Assembly (NCBI RefSeq): GCF_963668665.1
Contig: NZ_OY764902.1
Location: forward strand, 966,001-1,030,000
Direction of reading: 5' to 3'
Origin: an uncultured Anaeromusa sp.
Lineage (GTDB): Bacteria; Bacillota; Negativicutes; Anaeromusales; Anaeromusaceae
DNA length: 64,000 nucleotides
Shown: positions 17,476 through 26,396 of the stretch, one piece after another
How the letters are laid out: every line of letters begins with the position of its first letter
How positions within the stretch are numbered: the stretch's first letter is position 1
Notes under the pieces: model-generated
Databases searched by the model: none
Told to the model about the DNA's origin: nothing
The model's input: only the letters and a program-made list of their open reading frames with translations
Made by a program: the position numbers and the translations under genes

Positions 17476-18672
17476 TCAACCAAGACAGATTGATTTCGTA
17501 TCCCGAGCAATCATCAACTCTTCGTTTGTAGGAATAACGAACAGCTTCACTTTGGAATCGGCCGTGCTGATTTCGCAGGCTTTACCGCGAACATTGTTGC
17601 GCTCTTTGTCGATTTTTGCTCCTAAATAGCCAAAAGCTTCCGCAATGCTTTCACGCATAGAGATGGAGTTTTCCCCCAAGCCGGCGGTGAAAACAATCGC
17701 GTCTACGCCGTTCATAGCAGCGGCATAAGCGCCCACATATTTTTGTACGCGATAGGCGAATACATCCAGCGCCAATTTCGCTCTTTCATTGCCTTCGTCA
17801 GCAGCGCCTTCGATATCCCGGAAGTCGCTGGAAACGCCGGAAATACCCAGCACGCCGGACTCTTTATTAATATAGCTGTCAATTGCATCGGCATCCATAT
17901 TTTCTTTTTTCATCAACATCGGCAAAATAGCCGGATCAATGTCGCCGCAGCGAGTTCCCATGACAAGGCCTTCCAGCGGAGTCAAGCCCATGCTGGTATC
18001 CACCACTGCCCCGTTTTTAACAGCGGCAACGCTGGAGCCATTTCCCAAATGACAGGTGATGACTTTAATGTCTTCCGGTTTTTGTCCCATCATTTCTGCG
18101 CACTGCTGAGAAACAAATTTATGAGAAGTACCATGGAAACCATAGCGACGAATGCCGTGTTTCTTATAGACTTCATAAGGCAGGCCGTAAATGAAAGCAT
18201 GCTTCGGCATGGTCTGATGGAACGCAGTATCAAACACGCCCACTTGAGCTACGCCAGGCATTAATTTTTCACAGGCTTTAATACCTAAGATATTCGGAGG
18301 ATTATGAAGCGGCGCCATTTCAATGCACTCTTCCAGCGCATCCATAACGGCATCATTGATACGTACCGATGTAGCAAACTTCTCGGCGCCATGAACTACG
18401 CGATGACCTACGGCGGAAATTTCATTCATGTCCTTGATAACGCCATGTTTAGCATCAACCAAAGCATTCAAAACTAATTTGATTGCCACGCTGTGATCCG
18501 GAATCTCGGTTTCAATAGTCACTTTTTCGGCTTCGCCAGGCTGATGCTTCAATACAGAGCCTTCAATGCCGATCCGTTCCACAAGACCTTTAGCCAATAC
18601 CGACTCGTCCGCCATGTTGAAGAGCTGATACTTCAACGAGGAGCTGCCACAATTGATAACTAGTACTTTCAC
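17476..18672 (-). CDS. ackA: Acetate kinase
   Basis: Acetate kinase (398 aa) makes ATP and acetate from acetyl phosphate, the usual last step of acetate fermentation. Motifs: [50 protein letters not shown] and [11 protein letters not shown] with catalytic Asp, Arg and His regions intact. I chose the GTG at 18670-18672, preceded by AAGGGGGAT, which gives the family's usual length; a longer reading to 18759 adds unconserved residues. No pta gene is adjacent. A 26-bp palindrome lies upstream in the gap shared with tmcAL. Confidence 0.97.
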   Translation of the reverse strand: MKVLVINCGSSSLKYQLFNMADESVLAKGLVERIGIEGSVLKHQPGEAEKVTIETEIPDHSVAIKLVLNALVDAKHGVIKDMNEISAVGHRVVHGAEKFATSVRINDAVMDALEECIEMAPLHNPPNILGIKACEKLMPGVAQVGVFDTAFHQTMPKHAFIYGLPYEVYKKHGIRRYGFHGTSHKFVSQQCAEMMGQKPEDIKVITCHLGNGSSVAAVKNGAVVDTSMGLTPLEGLVMGTRCGDIDPAILPMLMKKENMDADAIDSYINKESGVLGISGVSSDFRDIEGAADEGNERAKLALDVFAYRVQKYVGAYAAAMNGVDAIVFTAGLGENSISMRESIAEAFGYLGAKIDKERNNVRGKACEISTADSKVKLFVIPTNEELMIARDTKSICLG

Positions 18673-18738
18673 CTTCGAAATCCCCCTTAAATTGATGGAA
18701 TAAATTAAATTTTTATGAAATCCTACTAAATAAAACAA

Positions 18739-18764
18739 ATGTTGTGACTTTAAAGCCACAACAT
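18739..18764. promoter_or_regulatory. 26-bp palindrome in the ackA-tmcAL divergent region
   Basis: ATGTTGTG-N10-CACAACAT, paired throughout except one position. The half sites TTGTG/CACAA recall the redox repressor Rex, but Rex sites have eight bases between them and this has ten. It could be an operator for ackA or a hairpin in its leader. Confidence 0.45.
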
Positions 18765-18919
18765 CATTTTTATCGGATTTTCATTTTTTATTCTTCGACA
18801 AAACTTTTCTCATCCCTTCTTCTATAGAAAAATTTATTATTTATTTGCAGAAAATCACCAAATCCGGCAAGAAAAGTGCTAAACTCCAGATAATCAGAAC
18901 ACAAAAGCAGGAGGGTTCT

Positions 18920-20155
18920 ATGTCTGTCACTGGCATTATTGCAGAATATAATCCTTTTCATACAGGTCATGCCTGGCAAATTGCCGAAGCTCGCCGCCAT
19001 GGCGGCAACGCCCCTATCATCGTCGCTATGAGCGGCTCTTTTGTGCAACGCGGGGAACCAGCTATTTTTGACAAATGGCTCCGGGCCGAATTAGCTGTTT
19101 TGGGAGGCGCCGATCTAGTTTTGGAACTTCCTTTCACTTTTTCCTGTCGCAGCGCAGAAACCTTTGCCCAAGGAGGCGTACGTCTTCTCGCCGCAACCGG
19201 CCTAGTTTCCACCTTGGCATTCAGCGCTGAAACGCCTGACTTAAGCTGGCTGCAGCAAGTAGCCAGACAAAAAAACACGCCGCAAACACAAGAACGCTTA
19301 CAAAACGCCTTACAGAAAGGATTATCCTACGGGGCAGCCCTCGGAGCCGCCCTGGATCAAAATGCAACTACCGCAAGCGCCCTTGCCTTGCCCAACAACA
19401 TTCTCGCCTTGGAGTATCTGAGCGCCCTCGCCAAATACGCCCCGGCTTTGCAAGCGCTTGCGCTGCAGCGACAAGGTTCCGGCTATCATCAAGGCGATTT
19501 GCCTGCATCCGGCTATGCCAGCGCCACAGCCTTACGACAGCAGTTACTTACAATCGCCTCACAAGAACTATCTTCGTTCTTTCCGCCTGCCGTTTGGCAG
19601 CGTCTTCTCTCTTTGCCAACGCAGCCTGTAACCCTTCGCTCCCTGGAGCTCCCGCTGCTGCAGCAGTTGCGCAGCAGCTATGCAAATGAGCTGGCTCTTT
19701 TGCCTGATATGGAACCCGGACTGGAATGGCGTCTTCTACAATGCGCTCGCACATCCCGAACAGCGGAAGAGCTGCTGACAAAGTTAAAAACAAAACGCTA
19801 CGCCCGCACCCGGCTGCAGCGTCTGTTGATCTATAGCCTTTTGCGATTTCCGGCCGCCATCGCCAAGCAAGCAAGTCTTGACGGTCCTGTCTACCTGCGC
19901 GTCCTCGCTTTCAATGCAACTGGCCGCACCTTGCTGCAGCAAATGAAAAAAGCTGCTTCTTTGCCCGTCATTACTCGCGGCGCAGCCCTAAGCCGCTCCA
20001 AAGCGCTCCAAATGGCCCCTCTGCCAAGTAGCTCCCCCCTTGCTTCTTGGCAATGGGACGTCCGGGCTACGGATCTGCACGCTTTCGCCAGCGGCCAGGC
20101 GAGCGGACTGGATTTTCTCCGCTCCCCGGTCTATGTACCGGAAAGCAGTTCTTGA
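18920..20155 (+). CDS. tmcAL: tRNA(Met) cytidine acetate ligase
   Basis: TmcAL (411 aa, formerly YlbM) makes N4-acetylcytidine at the wobble base of elongator tRNA(Met), using acetate and ATP. The nucleotidyltransferase start GIIAEYNPFHTGH, with the HxGH motif, is followed by AMSGSFVQRGEPAIFDKW, both strongly conserved. The ATG at 18920 follows GGAGGG at ideal distance. It is divergent from ackA, the source of acetate metabolism, and its last 25 bp overlap the end of the patatin-like gene on the other strand. Confidence 0.94.
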   Translation: MSVTGIIAEYNPFHTGHAWQIAEARRHGGNAPIIVAMSGSFVQRGEPAIFDKWLRAELAVLGGADLVLELPFTFSCRSAETFAQGGVRLLAATGLVSTLAFSAETPDLSWLQQVARQKNTPQTQERLQNALQKGLSYGAALGAALDQNATTASALALPNNILALEYLSALAKYAPALQALALQRQGSGYHQGDLPASGYASATALRQQLLTIASQELSSFFPPAVWQRLLSLPTQPVTLRSLELPLLQQLRSSYANELALLPDMEPGLEWRLLQCARTSRTAEELLTKLKTKRYARTRLQRLLIYSLLRFPAAIAKQASLDGPVYLRVLAFNATGRTLLQQMKKAASLPVITRGAALSRSKALQMAPLPSSSPLASWQWDVRATDLHAFASGQASGLDFLRSPVYVPESSS

Positions 20156-20904
20156 ATAGCAGGCAAAGCCGCTTGAGCCGCCACGCGTCCTAAAGCCACG
20201 CATTCCTTGAGATGGTTAAAGGAACTTGGCGATACATAGCCTACATTAGGCTGCAGCAGCACATCCCAATCGCGGTGCTTATGCCGCAGGAGCTCCCGTT
20301 CCATAATATCAATAGAACGCAGCATAACATCCACAAAACTTTTTACTTCCGGCGCCTCTTCCTTGCTCGTTAAGTCCACCGCAACTACTACGTCCACCCC
20401 CATTTCCCGCGCCAAATCGCTGGGAACCGGATTTAAAACCGCGCCATCCACCAAGAGCATGTCCTCCCACTCAAAAGGCAGGAACACACCAGGTACAGAC
20501 ACACTGGCTCTTACTGCCGCCGCCACGGGCCCTTCCGCAAAAACGACCTCTTTGCCGCTTTTTAAGTCGGCAGCAACGATACGCAAGGGAATGTTCAACT
20601 GCGCAAATGTCTTTTTTTGCAGCAGCACATCCATCGTTCCCCATATTCGCCTGCCTGAAAACATGCCGAGCTTCGACATATTCATATCCAACCAATGCGC
20701 TTTGGGCAAATGGCAAGCCAATTTTAAGATGTCCTGCGGCTTATGTCCGGCGCAATACATCGCCCCCACCAAAGCCCCTATACTACAGCCAGCGATGCAA
20801 TCAACGGCAATTCCTTCCTCCTCCAGCACCTGCAGCACGCCCACATGAGCCAAGCCGCGCAGGCCTCCCGCTCCTAAAGCCAATCCTAGTCGCCGTTGCG
20901 TCAT
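20131..20904 (-). CDS. Patatin-like phospholipase family protein
   Basis: Patatin-like serine hydrolase (257 aa) similar to YlbK/RssA. The oxyanion loop GAGGLRGLAH, nucleophile motif GCSIG (Ser in AGCSIGALVG) and the Asp of DGAVLNPVP form the Ser-Asp dyad. There is no signal peptide, so it is cytosolic. The ATG at 20902-20904 follows GGAGGCGG; upstream ATGs at about 20925-20931 lack a ribosome site. Substrate is unknown. A TATAAT lies at 20940-20945 on the minus strand, with a poor -35. Confidence 0.9.
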   Translation of the reverse strand: MTQRRLGLALGAGGLRGLAHVGVLQVLEEEGIAVDCIAGCSIGALVGAMYCAGHKPQDILKLACHLPKAHWLDMNMSKLGMFSGRRIWGTMDVLLQKKTFAQLNIPLRIVAADLKSGKEVVFAEGPVAAAVRASVSVPGVFLPFEWEDMLLVDGAVLNPVPSDLAREMGVDVVVAVDLTSKEEAPEVKSFVDVMLRSIDIMERELLRHKHRDWDVLLQPNVGYVSPSSFNHLKECVALGRVAAQAALPAIQELLSGT

Positions 20905-20975
20905 TACGCCGCCTCCTTGCATCATCAACAATTTCTTTCATTATATAACAAACCGCCCTTGCTAGGAGACAAAAC

Positions 20976-21005
20976 AAAAAGCCTTCGGGAAATTCCCGAA
21001 GGCTT
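20976..21005 (-). terminator. Intrinsic terminator of the three-tRNA group
   Basis: Stem AAGCCTTCGGGAA..TTCCCGAAGGCTT followed by T5 and TTTT on the minus strand, 14 bp past the last tRNA of the group. Confidence 0.9.
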
Positions 21006-21018
21006 ATTACTGATAAAT

Positions 21019-21104
21019 TGGTGCGGTAGAGAGGACTCGAACCTCCACAGGGTTGCCCCTACCAGCCCCTCAAGCTGGCGCGTCTGCCATTCCGCCACTA
21101 CCGC
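21019..21104 (-). tRNA. tRNA-Leu (anticodon GAG)
   Basis: 86 nt including an encoded CCA. Acceptor stem GCGGTAG/CTACCGC, long variable arm of a class II tRNA, T arm GGAGGTTCGAGTCCTC. The anticodon stem CCAGC/GCTGG holds the loop TTGAGGG, giving anticodon GAG, which reads CUC and CUU. Confidence 0.95.
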
Positions 21105-21119
21105 ATGAAACTATAAAGT

Positions 21120-21206
21120 TGGTGCGGTCGAGAGGACTTGAACCTCCATGAAGTTGCCTTCACTAGATCCTGAGTCTAGCGCGTCTGCCAATTCCGCCAC
21201 GACCGC
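21120..21206 (-). tRNA. tRNA-Leu (anticodon CAG), copy 1
   Basis: 87 nt with encoded CCA. Acceptor GCGGTCG/CGACCGC, anticodon stem CTAGA/TCTAG with loop CTCAGGA, anticodon CAG for the CUG codon. Identical to the genes at 21226 and 22503. Confidence 0.95.
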
Positions 21207-21225
21207 AAGAGGGCTTTATTGAGTT

Positions 21226-21312
21226 TGGTGCGGTCGAGAGGACTTGAACCTCCATGAAGTTGCCTTCACTAGATCCTGAGTCTAGCGCGTCTGCCAATTC
21301 CGCCACGACCGC
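21226..21312 (-). tRNA. tRNA-Leu (anticodon CAG), copy 2
   Basis: 87 nt, same sequence as copy 1 and 19 bp from it. First gene of the three-tRNA transcript, about 45 bp after a good promoter. Confidence 0.95.
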
Positions 21313-21355
21313 AAAGCCAACTGCCATTACAAATAGCAGCTTACCCACGTTGGCT

Positions 21356-21384
21356 ATTATAGCAGAGACCTCGCGCCAATGCAA
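21356..21384 (-). promoter_or_regulatory. Promoter of the three tRNA-Leu genes
   Basis: TTGCAT (21379-21384), 17 bp, TATAAT (21356-21361) on the minus strand, between the chemoreceptor gene and the first tRNA. Confidence 0.85.
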
Positions 21385-21421
21385 GAAAATCTTTGCCTAA
21401 GAAAACAGCGATTCCTTCTAA

Positions 21422-22270
21422 TTACTTATATCGCTCAACAAAGTTCTCCAAATTTTTCATGTTCTCATGCACTTGCCGCAAAATAGCAGCAATCTCTTCG
21501 GTTGTCGCAGCTTGTTCTTCACTAATTGCTCCGGTCGTTTCAATCGATTGATTGATCTCTGCAATGGCCCCGTTTACTTGTTGCAACGTCTCCTGAATCT
21601 TTTTTACGGCCTCATTGGATTGATCCGCCAGCTTGCGCACTTCTTCCGCCACGACCGCAAAGCCCCGGCCGTGTTCACCCGCCCGAGCCGCTTCAATAGC
21701 CGCATTGAGTCCCAATAAGTTGGTTTGCGCGGCAATGGTCCGAATAAATTCCAAAATACTAGCGGTATGCCTATTTTTTTCACCTAACGATTGCGCTTGC
21801 CCAATGGTCGCCTGCCCTGCTTTCGCTAATTCGCCTACGCTCTTAGCAACTTGTTCAATGCTCTCTGAAGCTTGCGTAGTATCTGCTGCAAGCTCTTCGA
21901 TCGTCTTGATCAACTGCAAACTATTTTGAAAATCAATACCAGAACTCAAGGTGCCAATTACTTCGCCCTGAATCCCATAAATCGGCGTAAAAATAGTTTT
22001 TATTGGACGCCCATAAACCGCTGGCGGAATATCGGCAAAGGTGTCTTGCTTCATTGACAAACAGCGTTCAATCGTTTCAATACCGCTAATGGGTTTTCCC
22101 GCAGGAAGATCCAGTTCAAATTCTTTCGCACGATAATACGATAAGTATTCTTTGCAGTCTGTCAAACCGACTGCCATATCCTCCCGCACAATTCGGTTCA
22201 TATACGGCAATACCAATTTGAAAGCCTGAAGAATTTCCTCATTCGTTTTAAAAAAAGTATTTTGCGTCAT
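21422..22270 (-). CDS. Soluble methyl-accepting chemotaxis-type receptor
   Basis: Cytoplasmic chemoreceptor (282 aa) with no membrane segment or signal peptide. Residues 1-115 form a small sensor region of PAS/Cache-like look that I cannot name firmly (it holds [21 protein letters not shown]). Residues 125-280 are a shortened signalling hairpin whose tip carries [19 protein letters not shown] and [17 protein letters not shown], the contact site for CheA and CheW. Ribosome site GAGGTG precedes the ATG. It stands alone between two groups of tRNA-Leu genes; cheV is 24 kb away. Signal unknown; a soluble sensor would respond to an internal cue. Confidence 0.9.
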   Translation of the reverse strand: MTQNTFFKTNEEILQAFKLVLPYMNRIVREDMAVGLTDCKEYLSYYRAKEFELDLPAGKPISGIETIERCLSMKQDTFADIPPAVYGRPIKTIFTPIYGIQGEVIGTLSSGIDFQNSLQLIKTIEELAADTTQASESIEQVAKSVGELAKAGQATIGQAQSLGEKNRHTASILEFIRTIAAQTNLLGLNAAIEAARAGEHGRGFAVVAEEVRKLADQSNEAVKKIQETLQQVNGAIAEINQSIETTGAISEEQAATTEEIAAILRQVHENMKNLENFVERYK

Positions 22271-22362
22271 AATCGCACCTCTTTTCTGTAAGATAGTTTT
22301 TTATATCGCCAGTATACCACAATATTTCGCAATATTCTTCTTTTTTAATGTTGCAAAATGCA

Positions 22363-22395
22363 AAAACAAAAAAGCCTGCAATATTTTGCAGGCTT
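22363..22395 (-). terminator. Intrinsic terminator of the two-tRNA group
   Basis: Stem AAGCCTGCA..TGCAGGCTT followed by TTTTTTG and TTTTT on the minus strand, starting 9 bp past the tRNA-Leu(GAG) at 22404. Confidence 0.88.
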
Positions 22396-22403
22396 CATTT
22401 TTT

Positions 22404-22489
22404 TGGTGCGGTAGAATGGATTTGAACCATCACGAGGTTGCCCCCGCCAGCCCCTCAAGCTGGTGCGTCTGCCATTCCGCCACTACCGC
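22404..22489 (-). tRNA. tRNA-Leu (anticodon GAG), second gene
   Basis: 86 nt with encoded CCA, anticodon loop TTGAGGG. It differs from the GAG gene at 21019 mainly in the variable arm and T arm (GATGGTTCAAATCCATT), so it is a diverged paralogue rather than a fresh copy. Confidence 0.94.
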
Positions 22490-22502
22490 ATAGAGTATTG
22501 AT

Positions 22503-22589
22503 TGGTGCGGTCGAGAGGACTTGAACCTCCATGAAGTTGCCTTCACTAGATCCTGAGTCTAGCGCGTCTGCCAATTCCGCCACGACCGC
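22503..22589 (-). tRNA. tRNA-Leu (anticodon CAG), copy 3
   Basis: 87 nt, identical to the CAG genes at 21120 and 21226. It lies 13 bp before the second GAG gene and is transcribed first. Confidence 0.95.
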
Positions 22590-22610
22590 ATGCAGTAAGA
22601 ACGTCCCTAC

Positions 22611-22638
22611 TTTATCATAACAACTAATCTTCTGTCAA
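22611..22638 (-). promoter_or_regulatory. Promoter of the two-tRNA group
   Basis: TTGACA (22633-22638), 16 bp, GATAAA (22611-22616) on the minus strand, just past the stop of the peptide-binding lipoprotein gene. Confidence 0.65.
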
Positions 22639-22654
22639 CATACCAAGAAAATGA

Positions 22655-24262
22655 CTAGCGCGCCGCCCAGGTCCATTCCCAGGCGTTCCATAAATTCCCC
22701 TCTGCCGGATTGGGTTTAAAACCGTTTAGCCCATTCTTGCTCGCATCCAGCTGGCACCGGAAATAAAGAGGTATTACAGGCACATCCGTGGCCATCAACG
22801 CCCCGATCTGCTTATATATCTCTTTGCGCGCCGCCATATCCGGAGTCGTCGCTCCTTGTATCGTCAAAGCGTCAATTTGTGGATTGCGCCAACCGGCGAC
22901 ATTAAGACCGCCTTGCCCTATAAAGCGCGAATGCCAATACAAGCGATTATCCGGGTCCACGCCGCGTACCCAAGCAAAAAATGCCGCCGCAAACGGACGT
23001 TGCCGATAGGTCTGCTCAAAGTTCTTTGCATCCACCACTTGAAGCTGTACCGAAACGCCCAGTTCCTTCCATTGCTGCACAATCGCCTGCGCCGCCAATT
23101 CCCGTTGCTTATTGCCGCTAGGCACCGTCAGAGCAAAGGCCAATGGTTTTCCTTCTTTTTGCAACATATTGCCGTTTTGAGCCAGCCAGCCTGCCTGCGC
23201 TAACAGTTCCTTGGCTGTTTTTAAATCACGAGGAGGTATTCCTTCATTCACATACGCCCAGGAAACAGCCGGCTGGTCCGCCCAGGCAGCTACCCCAGTC
23301 CCTTTTAACACCTGCTGCGCCAGCAGATTACGATCAAGGCCCAAGGCTAAGGCCTGCCGCACCCGAAGGTCTTTAAAAAGAGGATGATCCAGATTAAAGG
23401 TAATTTGCTCCCAAATAGGACTAGGCGTGGCAAACACTTGAAAATTAGTCTGGCTGCGCATCTGATCATACGCTTGATTGCCAAAATGCGGCGCTATGTC
23501 CACTTCACCAGATTTAGCCTGAGCAATAAGCAAGGTCTCGTCCGGCACAATCTTATAAACAATGGTATCCATCTTAGGTTTACCGCGGAAATAGCGTTCG
23601 TTTGCTGCAAAAACAAGGCCGTCCGCCATACGCCATTCCTGCAGTCGAAAAGGACCCGTGCCAATCGGATTCCTTTGAAAAGCTCCTTTGTTCGGATCAG
23701 CCCCAGCCAAAAGATGCTTAGGCAGTATCGTTTTAAACAAGCTGACCCAGTCTGGATATATCTCACGAAATTTTACCACTACAGTATAGGGGTCCGGCGT
23801 CTCCACGGCGCGAATACGATCATAACCGTCTCTTGAAATCGCCTGAGTTTTAGAGTTCATGATATATTCCCAGGTAAAACGAACATCTTCCGCCGTAAAA
23901 GACGCCCCGTCATGCCAGGTTACGCCTGTACGCAGCAGATAGCGAACCGTTAAACCATCCGGGCTCACCGTCGGCAGTTCTCTCGCCAAGTCCGGCTGCA
24001 GGGTGCCATCTGGCTGGCTAACGACCAAACCGCTAAATAGCAGTCGCGACATTTCATGAACCGAAACCGCATCCGAAAGATACGGATTTAACACTGCCGG
24101 CTCATGCAGACTAGCATAAACCACCTGTCCTCCGGAGCGAGTGGCAGAAGGCAAAGCAACCCCTCCCGCTTTCTCCGAATTCTGCCCGAACGAACAGCCC
24201 CCAGCCAACAGCAACCCGCCCAAAATCAAAGCCAATATCCACATGCGGCCGAATCTACGCAC
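22655..24262 (-). CDS. Family 5 (oligopeptide-type) solute-binding lipoprotein
   Basis: Extracytoplasmic binding protein (535 aa) of the OppA/DppA/NikA family. A signal peptide ends in the lipobox LLAGGC with the lipidated Cys23, followed by the family's early motif EPAVLNPYLSD and later GTGPFRLQEW, ALGLDRNLLAQ and a typical C-terminal IPLYFRCQLD. The start is GTG at 24260-24262 behind AAGGAG. No ABC permease or ATPase genes are nearby, so it must work with a transporter encoded elsewhere; the ligand (peptide, nickel or other) cannot be read. It lies just downstream of the lytic transglycosylase gene, raising a murein-peptide link as a guess. Confidence 0.92.
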   Translation of the reverse strand: MRRFGRMWILALILGGLLLAGGCSFGQNSEKAGGVALPSATRSGGQVVYASLHEPAVLNPYLSDAVSVHEMSRLLFSGLVVSQPDGTLQPDLARELPTVSPDGLTVRYLLRTGVTWHDGASFTAEDVRFTWEYIMNSKTQAISRDGYDRIRAVETPDPYTVVVKFREIYPDWVSLFKTILPKHLLAGADPNKGAFQRNPIGTGPFRLQEWRMADGLVFAANERYFRGKPKMDTIVYKIVPDETLLIAQAKSGEVDIAPHFGNQAYDQMRSQTNFQVFATPSPIWEQITFNLDHPLFKDLRVRQALALGLDRNLLAQQVLKGTGVAAWADQPAVSWAYVNEGIPPRDLKTAKELLAQAGWLAQNGNMLQKEGKPLAFALTVPSGNKQRELAAQAIVQQWKELGVSVQLQVVDAKNFEQTYRQRPFAAAFFAWVRGVDPDNRLYWHSRFIGQGGLNVAGWRNPQIDALTIQGATTPDMAARKEIYKQIGALMATDVPVIPLYFRCQLDASKNGLNGFKPNPAEGNLWNAWEWTWAAR

Positions 24263-24275
24263 CTCAATTCACTCC

Positions 24276-24896
24276 TTACCCCTTGTTCCCGTACAACTGC
24301 CTATATCGTTCCCTGCCGCTTAGCACCCGCTCCACGTATTCGCGGGTTTCGCCGTAAGGAATAGCCTTTACGTCTTGAAACGAAAAATTCCAGCCATAGG
24401 TTGTCATCCATTGCCGTACCGTCCCCCGCCCTCCATTGTAGGCGGCCAGCATCAACACTTCATTTCCATGAAACTCTTCTTTTAGCGAAGCCAAATACCA
24501 AGTGCCAAAACGAATGTTTGTTTCCGGTTCGTTTAAATGCTCCTCAAAAAAAGTCTCTTCGCCTATATTGTGAGCAACCCACTGCGCCGTCTCCGGCATC
24601 ATTTGCATCAGTCCGCGAGCCCCTTGGTTGGATACGGCTTGCGGCTTAAATTTGCTTTCCGCTTGAATCACCGCAGCAACCAGCATAGGGTCTAGCTCTC
24701 TGCTGGCGGCATAGGTTTCAACCAAAGGCCGATAGGGAAAGGGAAAACGATAGGTCTCTTCAAACCACGCACTGCGATAGCCTCCGTACACAACCAAAAC
24801 AAACAAGAAAAGGCACACAACCCCTCTCATCCATTTCCCGTCCCGCTGGGTGCTTCTTTCAGCCGCGCGCGTATACATCAAACCGCTTCTACTCAT
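24276..24896 (-). CDS. Membrane-anchored lytic transglycosylase
   Basis: SLT-type murein transglycosylase (206 aa). One N-terminal membrane segment (residues about 23-40, VVCLFLFVLVVYGGY) precedes the catalytic domain with Glu80 in VIQAESKFKPQAVS, followed by GARGLMQMMPET, NIRFGTWYL and AAYNGGRG. The ATG at 24894-24896 lies behind AGGCGG in the tail of coaE, which it overlaps by 8 nt. The upstream reading to 24911 starts with TTG and is less likely. A role in cell-wall turnover or sporulation is possible. Confidence 0.92.
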   Translation of the reverse strand: MSRSGLMYTRAAERSTQRDGKWMRGVVCLFLFVLVVYGGYRSAWFEETYRFPFPYRPLVETYAASRELDPMLVAAVIQAESKFKPQAVSNQGARGLMQMMPETAQWVAHNIGEETFFEEHLNEPETNIRFGTWYLASLKEEFHGNEVLMLAAYNGGRGTVRQWMTTYGWNFSFQDVKAIPYGETREYVERVLSGRERYRQLYGNKG

Positions 24897-25527
24897 GTGG
24901 CCGCCTTTCAAGAATTCTGCGCTTAGGAAGAGTCCCTTGCAACACTCGCAACCATTGCTCTTTCACTTGCAAAAGGGTCGCCTCTTCAGCACCGTTATTA
25001 TCAATGCAGACATCCGCCTGCGTCGCTTTCTCATTCAAATCCCCCTGCAGGGATATTCTATGCCTTCCTTCAGCCTCAGTCATGCCATCTCTGGCGCATA
25101 AGCGCTGGAGCTGCACCTGTGGCTTTACAAAGACTACCCATACCTCATCCATTTGAACCTGCCAGCCAACCTCAAACAACAACGGCACGTCAAACACCAC
25201 CGCAAGTTCTCCTCTGGCAGCTGCCGCCTGAGCCGCCTCGGCGGCGCGCGCTAAAATACGAGGGTGCAGGATCTGCTCCAACTTTTTTCTGGCTGAAGCA
25301 TCGGCAAAAACAATCGTCCCTAGTTTACGTCGATCAATCTCCCCTGAAGGAAGAACAATATTGTCTCCAAAAGCAGCCGCTACCGCTCGATAACCAGGAG
25401 TCCCCGGCTTCACCACTTCACGAGCCAAGCAATCAGCATCAATAATGGTCGCTCCCATCTTTTTTAGCAAAGAGGAAACAAAACTCTTACCGCTGCCAAT
25501 TCCTCCTGTCAGTCCAATCCATTTCAT
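24889..25527 (-). CDS. coaE: Dephospho-CoA kinase
   Basis: CoaE (212 aa) catalyses the last step of coenzyme A synthesis. It starts MKWIGLTGGIGSGKS with the P loop, followed by DADCLAREVVKPG and DVPLLFEVGW, both conserved in the family. The ATG at 25525-25527 gives the normal length; the long upstream extension to 25629 lies inside mutM. The polA-mutM-coaE order is common in Bacillota. Confidence 0.96.
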   Translation of the reverse strand: MKWIGLTGGIGSGKSFVSSLLKKMGATIIDADCLAREVVKPGTPGYRAVAAAFGDNIVLPSGEIDRRKLGTIVFADASARKKLEQILHPRILARAAEAAQAAAARGELAVVFDVPLLFEVGWQVQMDEVWVVFVKPQVQLQRLCARDGMTEAEGRHRISLQGDLNEKATQADVCIDNNGAEEATLLQVKEQWLRVLQGTLPKRRILERRPHE

Positions 25528-25535
25528 AACTAATT

Positions 25536-26372
25536 CTACTCTCCCTTGTCCGGTTGGCAGCGAGAACACCAATGCGTCCCTCTGCCTGCTACCTCTGCGC
25601 GCGATATGCTTTGACCGCAGTGCAAGCATGGCTCGCCGCCGCGCCCATATACACAGAGAAGCCTCTGATTTCCCCCTCGGCGCCCCAAGCCGTCGCGATA
25701 ATCCCGAATGCTTGTGCCGCCATGGTCAATCCCCTGCTGCAGCACCGTCTGGATAGCTTGATGCAGTTTTTCCGTCTCCTCCCTAGTTAGGGACGCTGCT
25801 GTCCGCAGCGGATTCACGCCAGCCAAAAATAAACTTTCATCCACATAGATATTTCCCAAACCGGCTACTACATCCTGACGCAGCAAAAAGCTTTTAATAC
25901 GGCTGCGGCTTTTTTGCAGGCGTTCCTGCAGATAGGCCACACTAAAATCATCTTCCAAAGGCTCCGGGCCCAAACTGCTCAAGCCAGGTAAAGAGGATAC
26001 TTCCGCTGCCGAAACCAAGTGAAACGTACCAAAGGTACGCACATCATGATATAGCAATTGCGCGCCGTCGTCCAGTACAAAACGCAAGCGATCATGCAAA
26101 CGCCGTTCCGCCGTTTCCGAAGCCGTCCGGTATTCTAAACGTCCGGTCATCCGCAAATGGATAACCAACACATCTTCTTCCAATTCCAGCAGCAAATATT
26201 TACCTCGCCGCCGCAGACTCTGCACCTGCCGTCCCTCAATGCGCCGCCCAAACTCCGTTGCGGGAGTCTTGATCAGCCGCGACAGCCAAATGTCACAATG
26301 CTCAATCCTTCGGCCGACCACCAAGGGCCCCAAGGTACGACAGATTGTTTCCACCTCCGGCAACTCCGGCAT
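25536..26372 (-). CDS. mutM: Formamidopyrimidine-DNA glycosylase
   Basis: MutM/Fpg (278 aa) removes 8-oxoguanine and formamidopyrimidines from DNA. The N-terminus PELPEVET supplies the catalytic Pro and Glu; the conserved Lys is in RRRGKYLLLEL; the helix-two-turn-helix holds VAGLGNIYVDE; and the zinc finger shows CLHC and CSRC pairs. Length fits. It lies 24 bp after polA and 8 bp before coaE, forming a repair and CoA operon. Confidence 0.97.
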   Translation of the reverse strand: MPELPEVETICRTLGPLVVGRRIEHCDIWLSRLIKTPATEFGRRIEGRQVQSLRRRGKYLLLELEEDVLVIHLRMTGRLEYRTASETAERRLHDRLRFVLDDGAQLLYHDVRTFGTFHLVSAAEVSSLPGLSSLGPEPLEDDFSVAYLQERLQKSRSRIKSFLLRQDVVAGLGNIYVDESLFLAGVNPLRTAASLTREETEKLHQAIQTVLQQGIDHGGTSIRDYRDGLGRRGGNQRLLCVYGRGGEPCLHCGQSISRAEVAGRGTHWCSRCQPDKGE

Positions 26373-26396
26373 GTCTTCACCTCGCCTTTCGCAAAC

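Noticed and set aside
18742-18761. Canonical Rex operator
   Set aside because: Half sites TTGTG and CACAA are there, but the spacing is ten bases and Rex sites have eight. Kept only as an unassigned palindrome.
22271-22330. Sigma-D (flagellar) promoter for the chemoreceptor
   Set aside because: GGCGATAT resembles the -10 element, but no TAAA lies 15 bases upstream; the nearest tetramer matches only half.
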